NCBI GenBank assembly: GCA_011947345.1
Contig: JAAVTG010000559.1
Location: 434,001 to 498,000 of the forward strand
From: Phytophthora quininea
Taxonomy: Eukaryota > Oomycota > Peronosporomycetes > Peronosporales > Peronosporaceae
Length of the DNA: 64,000 bases
Direction of reading: 5' to 3'
Each line of letters starts with the position of its first letter. Within the stretch, counting starts at the first letter, position 1. Shown here piece by piece: positions 10,905-20,824 of the stretch. Both the position numbers and the translations under genes were made by a program. The notes under the pieces are model-generated. The model made no database searches, was not told the DNA's origin, and was given only the letters and a program-made list of their open reading frames with translations.

Positions 10905-12423
10905 ATGGTGTCGCACCGAGCTGCTTGTCGACGAGTTCGATCGCTCCAGCTAGTGGACGTCGAAGCACCAGGCGCCGTGCAGGCGCTGCACGTATCGATT
11001 CCTCTCAAACCGCAGCCAACGCCAGCTCCTTGCCTCCTAGACTCGCTCAAGCGGTGAAAGATGAGTTCGCCATTCGCTATCTGCAGAAGATTGGCGCCAG
11101 CTCTTCGCCGGAGAATATCGCCCTCGTTCTGCAGAACCTGCCATTGGACAAGTGCACCGTCTCGGCTGCGTGGAAGTCTCGGGGTCGCTATCAGACGTGC
11201 TGGCGATTGATCTCAATCCAAAGGCGCTCGTTCAGACGGGCGACGAAGTTCCGCCGATGGCAGTGGGTCGTGCAGGCAGCAAGTTTAATGTGCTCAAGCC
11301 AGATACAGACGTTGCTGCGGTTCCGTCGCCACAAGCGCCACAGATTCGGCAATTTCGTGGTCACCACGCTCGTCGTGAGTTCCGCATTGGCATTGTGAGT
11401 CTCACTTTCGACGAGATGAAGCGCAAGTTCTTGCTGCCTTTCAAGCTGGCGAAACCTCCTGCTGAAGTCGACATTCTACAGACGTATGGCACGGCACCAG
11501 ATACTGGCGCGAGCAGCGAAGGCGCGTCGTCAAACCAGACACAGGACTCGGTTGCTAAACCTAGTTCTCCCGGCAGCTTGCGACGTTGGGAGTCGCAGAA
11601 ACGAGTGAAATGCGCACATGAACGCAGCGTACCACCAAGTGCCAGTGCCGCCACAGTGCGTGAACTGCATGAGGAATACTATCTCGCATTGCCGTTAGCG
11701 TCGTTGGGACTGCTGGAGAGCGATGGACACATGCGCACTGTGCTGTACACTGCCTTAGTCAGTCCGCGCATGGTGGAGCTCGTGCAGAGTACAATGCAGT
11801 ATCTGTACCTCAGTGTGGTGATTCCTGTCGACAAGGAGGAGCACAACAACAGCGTTCTTGAAGCACTCTTCGTGTCCCTAACGCAGTCCTTCGCAGCTTT
11901 GCGAGCCAAAATGGAGCACCACCAACGTCCCTCTCCACAGTATCGACTTGCAGTGCTTGTTCCCCTCTTGCTGCTAGCACTGCGAGTCGACGTAGAAACC
12001 CTGACGCGCTTGCAGTATCCGTTCAACTTCGCCAGCGCCACGAACGACATGACTCGCCTTTTGCAAGCGCTGGACGACAAGGTTTCCCAAGTGCTCGACC
12101 CTGACGCAAACTGGAGTCGCCTCGCAGTGCTGGAGACGACGCATGAAGCAGGTCAGGCGCGTTCGTCTTCGAGTTTCCAGCGGGCACGTCGCCACCGTCG
12201 TCTCCGAGATCAGTTCTACCAAACTAGCGCAGCACTACATGAGGTCTTCCCAGACCCTTCCTCTGGTAAATGTCGACGCCTCATCACTCTCCGCGGAGGT
12301 GCCGGAATCAACCAGTACCCAGACTTTGCTGCCGACGATACCAAGCGAGACGAAAGACGCTACCCAGTCTCCGTCGCATCCAAACTCTCGCTGCTCCAAA
12401 GCCTGCGTCGATCACAAGGCTAG
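10905..12423 (+). CDS. Conserved-looking protein of unknown function with frame breaks
   Basis: The long frame 11152-12423 (about 420 codons, no Met of its own at the left edge) clearly continues leftward by single-base shifts. One lies near 11164 (from a frame containing VKDEFAIRYLQKIGASSS) and a second near 11025 (from a frame that starts with the ATG at 10905). Both need one additional base, the same error type seen throughout the window. The central part is helical (EEYYLALPLASLGLLES, then YTALVSPRMVELVQSTMQYLYLSVV) and looks well constrained. It has a vague resemblance to the PPP1R36 type of protein phosphatase 1 regulator, which I cannot confirm. The C-terminal frame choice after about 12230 is uncertain, because an alternative frame with a Ser/Thr/Pro-rich tail also looks plausible. 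Confidence 0.55.
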
Positions 12424-12532
12424 TCAAATCTCTCTAAGTTTCGTTAGCAAATGGCACATCATATTTCGAAAGATGAAAGGGGGGGGCAAGCAATAACTAC
12501 CTAGTCTCAGCTACGTAGCACACCGACGTCGC

Positions 12533-12971
12533 TTACTTGGTGAGCTGCTCCCAGAGCTTCTCCACGTCTCCGCGAGACTCGGCGACCACCGTACGGCCGT
12601 CCAGAGTGATGGTCTTGCCCTCCTGGTCCACGAACACCAGCATGGGGATGCCCGTGACGCCGAACTTGGCGCTCAAGGCCTGGTTGGGCGCGCGCGTCAA
12701 AGGGCAGGGCCAGGAAAGGCATCTCACCAAAGTACTCCTCGTACTGGGCTGGGTCGCGGTCCGACGAGATGAAGACGAGCTCGAACTCCGGGTGCTCCTC
12801 CACCATGTCGTCGTAGACGGCGCTCAGGAAGGGCGTGAACTGACGGCAGGGCGGGCACCAGTGCGCGCTGAAGTAGAAGCCCACCACCTTCTTGCCGGCC
12901 AGCTTGTAGTCCGTGTCCTGCAGTCCGTCCTTGGTCTGGAGCTTGTCACCGAGCAGTTCCGACCACTTCAT
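12533..12971 (-). CDS. Tryparedoxin/nucleoredoxin-like thioredoxin-fold protein, one frame break
   Basis: This thioredoxin-fold protein has about 145 residues. The active-site motif is WCPPC within FSAHWCPPCRQFTPFL, followed by FELVFISSDRD and the cis-Pro segment GVTGIPMLVFVD. The first frame (from 12971) and the second (ending 12533) are joined by removal of one base near 12700, where the sequence has a TTT and a (GC)n run. The family reduces disulfides as tryparedoxin/nucleoredoxin. A second, intact copy lies at 49227-49679 on the other strand. No signal peptide is seen, so it is probably cytosolic or nuclear. Confidence 0.88.
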
Positions 12972-13349
12972 GGCTTGAGGTTTAGATTCGACTGAGGGGC
13001 GTTCTTCGCAAATAGCAAAGTGAATCCAAGAAAACGTGGATCGCCGCGACAGTTGTGTGGCGGAGATGGCGTTTTTGTATCAAAATTCACAATGAAGCCC
13101 GTGAACTGCTCGCTAAGTGAATGTCGTGGGACCGGCCACGTGGAATTTCGCAGCAAGAACACTCGCTGGCGACGCGGTTTATGTAATCGAAACTTGGGTA
13201 GGAAATGTCGACCCAACAAGGACATGCACACGGCCGAGCCGCTTGGAATCCCCAGTCGTCTGTCAACATGCAACTCCAATAACGACCCGAACGCACTCCG
13301 AACGACTAGCATCCATTGAGTCTCGTATGCTTTGTGGTATGCCTCCACT
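12972..13349. other. Spacer between the tryparedoxin-like gene and mL22
   Basis: It contains the promoter of the tryparedoxin-like gene and the 3' flank of the L22 gene. No gene or structure was seen. Confidence 0.4.
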
Positions 13350-14027
13350 CTATTCGTCGGTGCTGGGCTGCTCCTCCTTCGTGGCCTCCTCCTTCTTGAC
13401 GTTCTGACGCGCCAGCTTCTGCGACTGTCGGCGGTTGAGCTTCTTCTTGGACGGGTCGAACTCGCGCAGCACCACCGTCAAGTGGGTGTGCGGGTGGTGC
13501 ATCACACCGGAACGTCCTATCAACGAATGCCACTCAATTAATTTACGCTAAAATCCACAGCAACAGATTCAACACCCACCTCTGCCCATGATCCGCAGAC
13601 GCTTGAGATACACTCCCTTGTTCACAAAGCACTCGGCCACCATGAGGTTCTCGGGCTCGATCTGGTACTTGATGTCGGCCAAGTTGATAGCGTTCTGCAC
13701 CGTCTTCTGGAAGATCTCGGCCTTGCGCTTGGGCGAGAACTTCATCTGCAGGATGGCCTCATTGGCAGGCAGGCCGCGGATCTGCTGCGCCAGGTACGTG
13801 AGTTTGCGCGGGCTGGCGCGGATCGAGCGCTTTACCGTCTTGACCACGCGGGGCTCCAAGGGCGACGTCGAGTCCAGGAAGGCGGCGGTGGCATCGTCTG
13901 CGGGCGTCTCGGTCTCCGTGGTAGTGGTGGTCAGCGTGGCCTTGGCGATGCGACCCACCAGAGCGCTGCCGGCGGCGGGGCGCAGCGTCAGAGCGCCCAT
14001 CTGCGAGCGAAGCGCGGCCAGCATCAT
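13350..14027 (-). CDS. Mitochondrial ribosomal protein L22
   Basis: This is a two-exon gene (13580-14027 and 13350-13516; 63-bp intron, donor GTGGGT, acceptor TAG) encoding 204 residues. An N-terminal presequence-like segment (MMLAALRSQMGALTLRP) is followed by the uL22 fold: RASPRKLTYLAQQIRG, then FQKTVQNAINLADIK and the C-terminal beta-hairpin ending in GVMHHPHTHLTVVLREF across the splice. uL22 lines the exit tunnel of the large subunit. The frame opens further upstream (an ATG at 14060), but the ATG at 14027 starts a better targeting sequence. The C-terminus is a Lys/Glu-rich extension. Confidence 0.9.
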
Positions 14028-14384
14028 GCCTCGAACTGGGAAGGTCTCTTGCTGCCACACATCGATGAAACCCTGATAAAGATGATATCAACGTGTCCCC
14101 ATTGCCTTTAACAGGTTTATGTCGGTAGAAGATGTCCTCGTGGACGAGTTTGCCTCAATGCTTCTACCATGGTGGAGAGTCGATGGACCCAGCCGTCTAA
14201 CTACTACTTGGCTGTATGATACGCTCTCGTGCTACACGCGGCAAGCACGGTGTTCTTTTCCGGCGCCGGAATTCAAGTGTCGAGGTCTGGTTCTCAGCTT
14301 GTTCAAGTTCCAGGATGACTCGACGCGATGACCGCGTTGATCGCTTGTCTCCACCTCACCACATCAATCGACCGCGGGAGCCAT
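14028..14384. other. Spacer between mL22 and the PDZ-ZZ gene
   Basis: Promoter side of mL22 and 3' flank of the PDZ-ZZ gene. No gene was seen. Confidence 0.4.
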
Positions 14385-16358
14385 TTACGCGAACGGGGAC
14401 GTGGTGCGTGTCTTCTTGTCGGAGATCCAGATTCGCAGCTTCTCTAGGTTTTCAACGGGCTCGTCCGCGCCATCGTCGTCATTGTCGTTAACACCAAAAC
14501 TCATCCGATCGATGCTGGCTCGCCCAGCAGCATTAACGTGGTCTGCGTCGTCCGGAAGCCACTCGATGTTCACCTCGATGTCCGTTCGATTAGACACGAG
14601 CGGCATGAGGTGCGACACAAACCGCTGACGAGCCACGGCCGGAAGCGACGGGATCTCGATGCCGCGCACTGTGATCTTAGCTGCGGGTGTACCCACCACA
14701 ATGTTGGCGATCCATCCGCCGAGATACTCGAATTTGTCGGGGCGGCCCTTGCAAATATCCCGTCGAAGTGACAGAAGGAACTCCTGTGTGAACTGCTTGC
14801 ACTTCTTCTCTAGTTTGTACTGCACGATGGCTTCGCTCAACGACTGCATCTGTTCTGTGTTTTCCATGCCGTGTGTACCGAGATCGTAGCACTCGCTGCA
14901 TAAATTGTAGTTCGAGCAGACGCTACAAGTCCAAAGCGCGCCAACGATAGGGTCCATCCCGCAGCCATCGCAGAACGAGTTCTGATGGACAATGGTCTTT
15001 TTGCGTTTCCACTTGGAGCCGATGATAGATGCGCCCTGGCTCATGGCCGCACCAAGGCGTCCCATCAGTGGTTTGGAAGGCGAATGCTTCTTATCTGGTA
15101 AACTCTTGGACTGCGCCATGTCCTTGTCGTGGATATCCCGTTGGAAAACCAACGTGCGCGGAACTGTCGAGGTTTGGATGATCTCAAACACCTGCTCCTT
15201 TGTCATGTGCGGCTCGATGTGCTGTCCGTTCACGCTAATAAGAGAATCTCCAACGACCACTCCTGCGCGCTGAGCCGGACTGTCCTTCTCCACACTCCAC
15301 ACCTCTACCAGCAACTCATTCTCCAGCGACACCACCACATTGGTATTGAAGCCCAGTACAGGCTCCGTGAACGTCAAAGTGTATGTGTTTAGCGGGTGTT
15401 CCACGTGATCAGCTTCGGATTGAGTTCGAAGGCCATTTTTCGGATCAGCAGTCGCGCTCGACGACGTTCGTCCAGATTCCCCACTTCCCGTGCTCGTCAT
15501 GCTGCCCGAACTTGCAGCTGCAATGGCAGACGCGTCGCTGACAAACCGTGGTGGCTTATCGTGAAGAGCAACACGCCTCAAGCCATGCAAGGCGCGCACA
15601 GAGGATGGATCGGCCGGAACGCTTGGGCCTAAGAATCGATGTGACGCTAGATCGTCTCCTCCTTCGCCGAAATCCGCTCCGTTCCCATATCCTAATGGCG
15701 TTCCGAGATCTGCTCCTTCCTCGTCATCTCCACCAGCCGGCGATCCTTCGTGGTCATCGCTATCACTGGCTTCGTCGTCAATATCATGGTGCACCAAATT
15801 CAGCGGCGTCGGTCGCTTCGGCGACGGAACCACCAGCTCTACTTCGCCATTGGTACCTCCCACAGGAGTGCCAGGCTGCATTTCTCCAGGCACGGGCGAC
15901 GCAATATTCTCTAGATGCTGTTCCCCGTAGTGGGGCTCTTCGTGGCTAGTTCCCTCGCGCGGTGTCGACGGACCTTCGTCCTCTCGTGGTGTTGATGGTC
16001 CAGCACCCTCCCGTGGAGTGGTGGGCTCTGCCAGCTCCTGTGGCGTAGTAGAGTCATTCTCTATTGGTGTGGAGGGTCCTGCCTCCTCTTTGGGAGTCGA
16101 GAACTCGTCCGCGTCCTGCACTGGCGAGGCCAGTTTTTGCTGAGCTACCTGGCCGTGCTCCTGCTCCGGTTGCTGCGGTTTCTGGGGCTCGTCGTCATCG
16201 TCGTCGCTGTCGGTGCGCGCCTTGTCGGACTCGGCGCCGTCCTCCGTCGCCTTGTGCAGCGACACGGCGACCTGTTGCGCGGCCACGGGGCTCTGCTCCT
16301 TCTCCACCTCGGTGGGGCTCGACACAGCGCCGGCCGGCTGCACGACCGATGCTTCCAT
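14385..16358 (-). CDS. PDZ and ZZ-zinc-finger protein with a Ser/Thr/Pro/Glu repeat N-terminus
   Basis: This is a single-exon frame of 657 residues. Residues 1-300 are acidic and low-complexity, with several copies of a TPREGAGPSTP-type repeat. A PDZ domain follows at about 320-405 (GFNTNVVVSLENELL, GDSLISVNGQHIEP). A ZZ-type zinc finger lies at about 456-500 with paired cysteines CDGCG, CSVC, CSECYD and a terminal His. After it comes a constrained C-terminal segment of about 130 residues that I do not recognise. PDZ domains bind C-terminal peptides and ZZ fingers bind short peptides, so a scaffold role is likely; location is unknown. It is uninterrupted and has no membrane segment. Confidence 0.82.
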   Translation of the reverse strand: MEASVVQPAGAVSSPTEVEKEQSPVAAQQVAVSLHKATEDGAESDKARTDSDDDDDEPQKPQQPEQEHGQVAQQKLASPVQDADEFSTPKEEAGPSTPIENDSTTPQELAEPTTPREGAGPSTPREDEGPSTPREGTSHEEPHYGEQHLENIASPVPGEMQPGTPVGGTNGEVELVVPSPKRPTPLNLVHHDIDDEASDSDDHEGSPAGGDDEEGADLGTPLGYGNGADFGEGGDDLASHRFLGPSVPADPSSVRALHGLRRVALHDKPPRFVSDASAIAAASSGSMTSTGSGESGRTSSSATADPKNGLRTQSEADHVEHPLNTYTLTFTEPVLGFNTNVVVSLENELLVEVWSVEKDSPAQRAGVVVGDSLISVNGQHIEPHMTKEQVFEIIQTSTVPRTLVFQRDIHDKDMAQSKSLPDKKHSPSKPLMGRLGAAMSQGASIIGSKWKRKKTIVHQNSFCDGCGMDPIVGALWTCSVCSNYNLCSECYDLGTHGMENTEQMQSLSEAIVQYKLEKKCKQFTQEFLLSLRRDICKGRPDKFEYLGGWIANIVVGTPAAKITVRGIEIPSLPAVARQRFVSHLMPLVSNRTDIEVNIEWLPDDADHVNAAGRASIDRMSFGVNDNDDDGADEPVENLEKLRIWISDKKTRTTSPFA

Positions 16359-16721
16359 CGCTGCTCAACCTTGCTAACTGCGCGGTGTAACGGGTTGTGA
16401 GGGAGGAATCACTTGCGCCTTGTATACGCTAGTAAGATAGACGAAGAGACAGGGCAAAACGCTGAACCTATTTGAGATTGACCAATCGCCGTCGAGCATG
16501 CGAGTATCAGGTCTCAATTTTTGAGCACCACAACCAAATTGGCTCGATGAAGCAGGAGTCGCAAGCGGTGCCCGCAGATGATGTTACCTGCGCGCCCTCG
16601 ACTAGAAATACGTGCGTCAGGACACGGACATCGGTCTCGACAACCCCCGTGGCAGTCGTCGATAAGGGACTCGCTCTGCTGCGAAGTTCTTGGCAGTTGT
16701 CTATTGGGGCCAGTGGCCTAT
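16359..16721. other. Spacer downstream of the DRAM-type gene
   Basis: It holds the promoter and leader of the PDZ-ZZ gene and the 3' flank of the DRAM-type gene. No other gene was seen. Confidence 0.4.
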
Positions 16722-18037
16722 TCATTCGCTCCTCTCTAGCTCCGTGTAGTCGTGCTGCTCGACGAGCCGCGTCAGCCGAGCTAGCTCGCATGACAGCGTC
16801 CCCATGAACAGCAGCTGGCACACGATGGCGACAGCCTCGAAGAAAGCTTCTTGGACGGCTGTAAAGCCCAGTGGGTTGGGCCACACGCCGTTGGCGCAGA
16901 GGAACGTGAGTCCGACTGAGCATGCACACACATCATGAACGTCAGCACAGAGCAAACGGATCGACAAGTATTTTTCAGCAACAACGTACAGAAGAACGTG
17001 GACCCGAGTCCGCCGTTAAGTAGTAGTCGGCCGAGTGTGTAGGCTGTAATGAAGTCCAGCCGTCTCCATCGGCGCAGGGACGTCCAGAACGACCGTCGTC
17101 GCAGCGTATCCCAAAAGCTGGCGCCAACTTTTCCAGACGACGACGAAGCTTCGTCCTCGTGCAGAATCTCCTTGCGTGCTGCCTGCACCGCGATCATCGT
17201 AGCCCACGCCGCCACAAAGAACACAATGGTGAAGTTGATGTGCGCGTCGTGGTGCGCGCCCATATCCATCACAGCGAGGCCAAACAGCGAGATCGCTGCC
17301 AAGACGCCAAACGCCAAGCACGAATAGCTCACCGCCCAACTCCTAGTACTGCTGCGTTCATCAGTATCGTCGTCATCATCCATTGTCTGCTTCTGCGTTC
17401 GCAGTCTCAAGTACCAGAAGAAGAGCACGACCGACACCAAGATGAAGATGGCAGTCAGGCACATACCGACAGTGAAGGCGAAACCTTCGGGTTTGAACGT
17501 CGCGGCGTACGACAGCGTCGGGAAGTTCTCCGAGCAGCTGAAGTGGTTCACACAGGCCAGGAACTCCGTCCCGAGCATGGTGCTGATACCTGTAAAAGGG
17601 ATGAGCCACGCGATGTAGCCCACATTGTCGGTGCGAGCCATGTCGCCGAGTGTCTCCCAAACGTTCCCCGTCAGTGTTTTGTGGGTGTCAAGCTGGTGTA
17701 ATTGATTTCTTCGACGGTAGACGAGCTCTGCAGGACGTTCACCTTCGTTGGAGGACAAGTCGTCGCTCTCTTCTTGTTCAGAGTCAGAGTTTGGAGAGTC
17801 CTCTTGGTCTCTCTCGCTACTTGAGGAGGACGCGTCGGATCCTTCTGAAGAGGACTCCTCAGCGGATACTTCCGAGTCCGAGTCGGCGTCGGCGTTGGAG
17901 CTGTCAGTGTCGGAGCTGCCAGAGTCCGAGTCGGAGCTAACGCCACCTTCGTCGGAACTGTATTGGAGATCGTATGGGGTACGTGGCTCCAGCAGGTGGT
18001 TACGCTGGCCGAAGGGGAGAGGTTGTACAGCTGCCAT
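16722..18037 (-). CDS. Frag1/DRAM/Sfk1-type multi-pass membrane protein
   Basis: This is a two-exon gene (16990-18037 and 16722-16915; 74-bp intron, donor GTACGT, acceptor CAG) encoding 413 residues. The first 100 or so residues are Ser/Asp/Glu repeats. They are followed by hydrophobic segments starting at YIAWLIPFTGIST, a luminal loop with two cysteines (CVNHFSCSENFP), and at least five further membrane spans including the exon-2 helices. The order of spans and the Cys-containing first loop fit the Frag1/DRAM/Sfk1 family, whose members sit in plasma membrane, ER or lysosome and affect lipid or autophagy signalling. A truncated near-identical copy lies at 24121-24678. Confidence 0.72.
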
Positions 18038-18228
18038 GACTTCAACGTCGCGCCGAGCTTTATGGCGATAGCAAATACAACGGTGGGGTCAACGCTTGCA
18101 TGGGCTGTGCTCAATGAGCATTCGGCCCGAAATAATAGACGTCGTCAACCTTGTTGAAGCATCGGGCGTAACCCACGAGGTCGTTTTACAATTGACATGC
18201 AATGGTTTTGCCACGCACACTACGGCTC

Positions 18229-20784
18229 CTAATTCTTCTTCTGCATCAGGTCGCAGAATTCGTCGTAGTCGATCTTGCCGTCGTCGTTCTTGTCGGCTGC
18301 TTGGATGATCTTGCAGATCTCGTCATTGCTGATGCGCTTGTTGTTGAGCACATGCAGAATGTGCTCCAGCTCGCCACTGGAAATGAAGCCGTCGTGGTTT
18401 GCGTCAAAGGCCTGCCCGAAAGCGGCAGCGAAGTGAGTTTTATCGGTTAATAACCCAGTTGAAATAAGCCACGTACGTCAAAAGCAGCTTTAAGATCTCC
18501 TGCAGTCAGGTCTCCTCTGCAGCACGAAGGATACGTTAGATTAGCCGCACTTCGATAGACCGACTAAGCAACACTCCCATTACCGTCGAAAGAGCCGTTG
18601 GTTCATCATGCTGACGAACTCGGTAAACGAAATCTTCCCGTCGCCATCGGTGTCGGCTTGGCGCATGATGTCATCAATCTCCTTGCTGTAAAACCGCAAT
18701 CAAAGCACACTTTGTGAGTTTGGTAGCAGAGACTCGAGGTCGTCGCGTGAACGTACCGAGAAAGGTGCTGTCCCAGTGCCAAAAGCATATTGCGAAGCTC
18801 ATCACGATCAATGGAGCCCGATTCATCTTTGTCGAAGAGAGCAAACGTCTCCTTGAACATGTCCATGTTTACCGTTGATGTTCGGTGAGTCGACAAGTGC
18901 TGGTCGCCACAAGCAGGATCATCGCGCCCGCCAAACTTTGCGTGCTGGACGCCCATGACGACCGCCAAAATATTGGCTCGTAATTGTTGTAGACGCTGGT
19001 ACGAACGGAGTCGCTGGCTGTGATCGCTGTCGAGAGGCTCTGTGGACGTCGTGTACCCCTTTAGCCAAGAATGCTGCATCGCTTCCTTGGCCGTTAGTCT
19101 TTACTTGGATCCGAGTCTAGTAAGCGCGTCAGAAAATCTTTGGCCTCAGCAGAGAGGCCCTGGAACCACTTGTTCTCCACTACATTCAACAAATCAAACG
19201 AATTGTTAGGCCTTGGTCGTCTAAAGCATCAACTAACTGAACACTCACCGTCGTAATTGCCATTCGCAATTTCCTTTACGATTTCAGCATCCGACCTATC
19301 GCCCCTCGGATCGAATGGGTGCACTCCCGTGAGGGTAATGTAAGCCTACAAGGAGGAGAGCCAATTAGGAGCAGATCCAAAATCACAATTGCTGGAATGT
19401 ACCAGCACGCCAAATGCAAACATGTCGACTCCGAAATCCTGAGGCTGGTGTGTGATGATTTCAGGGGCCCAATACGCGCTGATTATGCAAACAAAATACC
19501 TGGTCAATAACGACGCTATGCACCCAGTTTCACTTGTTTCGGGAGCTCACACAGTTCCAGTCGGAAATTTTTCCACCACCTGCTCGCCTTCACGTTGCCG
19601 TCGACTGAGGCCAAAATCCTGTTGCATGACGTGTTAGGCACCACTGTCAACATATCGAGGAGGTATTTGCACCTCACCGCTAATTTGACATTGGTATTCG
19701 CAGATCGATCGGACAGCAGCACGTTTTCAGGCTTCAAGTCACGGTGGCTGCACAAAAGCATTAGTAGGGCAAACACCACTGCGATAAATGTATCTTACCA
19801 AACGCCCCGACCGTGCACGTAGTCCAGCGCTCGGCAAACATCGAAAAGGAGGTGAGCAGCGTCCTTCTCAGATACAGATCCCTATGGTTGAATAACTAAA
19901 CAGTAACGGGGTGGAGTTTGCGACAATGTGACTCAGATGCTGCCTACCATGTCGACGATATAGTCAAAAAGTTCGCCACCTTCCACCAAGTCCATGAGCA
20001 TGATCGTCTCCTTCTTGGAGTACAGCACGTCGTGAAGCGACACGATGTTTTTGTGCGTGCCGAGGTGGCGTAGAATATCAATCTACAACAACACCAGCAT
20101 CTCAATACAACCAAAAAGCAAAGCAAATGCCAGCCACTCTCTAGGACCGATACCTCTGCCTGGATCGCCTCCTTCGAGCAGCTCTTGGGGTCAAAGATTT
20201 TCGCTGCCAGCATCTATTCGGTCATCACATAGAGCGTTAGGGCTTGTTTGCCTCATTCTTATTCACACGTATTTTGTTTCTCCTTGCACCTGATCATTGG
20301 TGGTATCAACTGCCAGTCGGACGACCGAAAAGCCTTTACAACGCCATCAGTACGTTAAAAATCTGTCTCCTCAAAGTCTTCACTGGTGTGTCGAACCTCC
20401 TCGTCCGAGCTCCTTCAGCAGAGCGTAGTGGTCTCTCTTGTCTACCTTCTGGCTCATCCACGAGTCGCTGCCACTTGCACTCGCTCCGCACTTGGAATCC
20501 TCGTTCATTCGCTTGTACGCCAACGCCGCCAGCCCCGCAGTGGCCAGTGTAGTGAAGACTCCGACCCACGCAGTTCCGTTCCCGTACGCCTCTTGCGCAT
20601 GGATCGGAGCTTGATCTGCTGTCGTCGCGGCCACTTTGGACCGTACAGGTCGAGCCAAACGGCTCGCCACTCGCATCCGCATCGCCCCCGAAGAGCTCGA
20701 CAACTTGAGAACTGGAACTGGACCGATGAGCAGCACAGGATTATCGTACTTAGCAACGTTGAAGCAGGAATGAGCGGACATCAA
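18229..20784 (-). CDS. Calcium-dependent protein kinase (kinase + EF hands) with a membrane/targeting N-terminus
   Basis: This multi-exon gene (about a dozen short exons) can be followed by eye. The N-terminus is Arg-rich (MRMRVASRLARPVRSK at 20682, an alternative start) and is followed by one hydrophobic helix (WVGVFTTLATAGLAALAY). Then come the kinase lobe (LLKELGRG, AAKIFDPKS, catalytic HRDLKPENVLL, DFGLS, YWAPEII, GVHPFDPRGD) and three or four EF hands (DKDESGSIDRDEL, DTDGDGKISFTEF, DANHDGFISSGEL, DKNDDGKIDYDEF). It ends with KKN and a stop at 18229-18231. One frame break lies near 19100-19102 (one base missing in SDPSK-LTAKEA). Such kinases respond to Ca2+. The N-terminal helix suggests anchoring to a membrane, possibly mitochondrial. 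The first 50 or so bases of the coding region are duplicated at about 24780-24832. Confidence 0.85.
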
Positions 20785-20824
20785 GACATGACACTACCAA
20801 CATGACTGTGACATCATTCACTCG

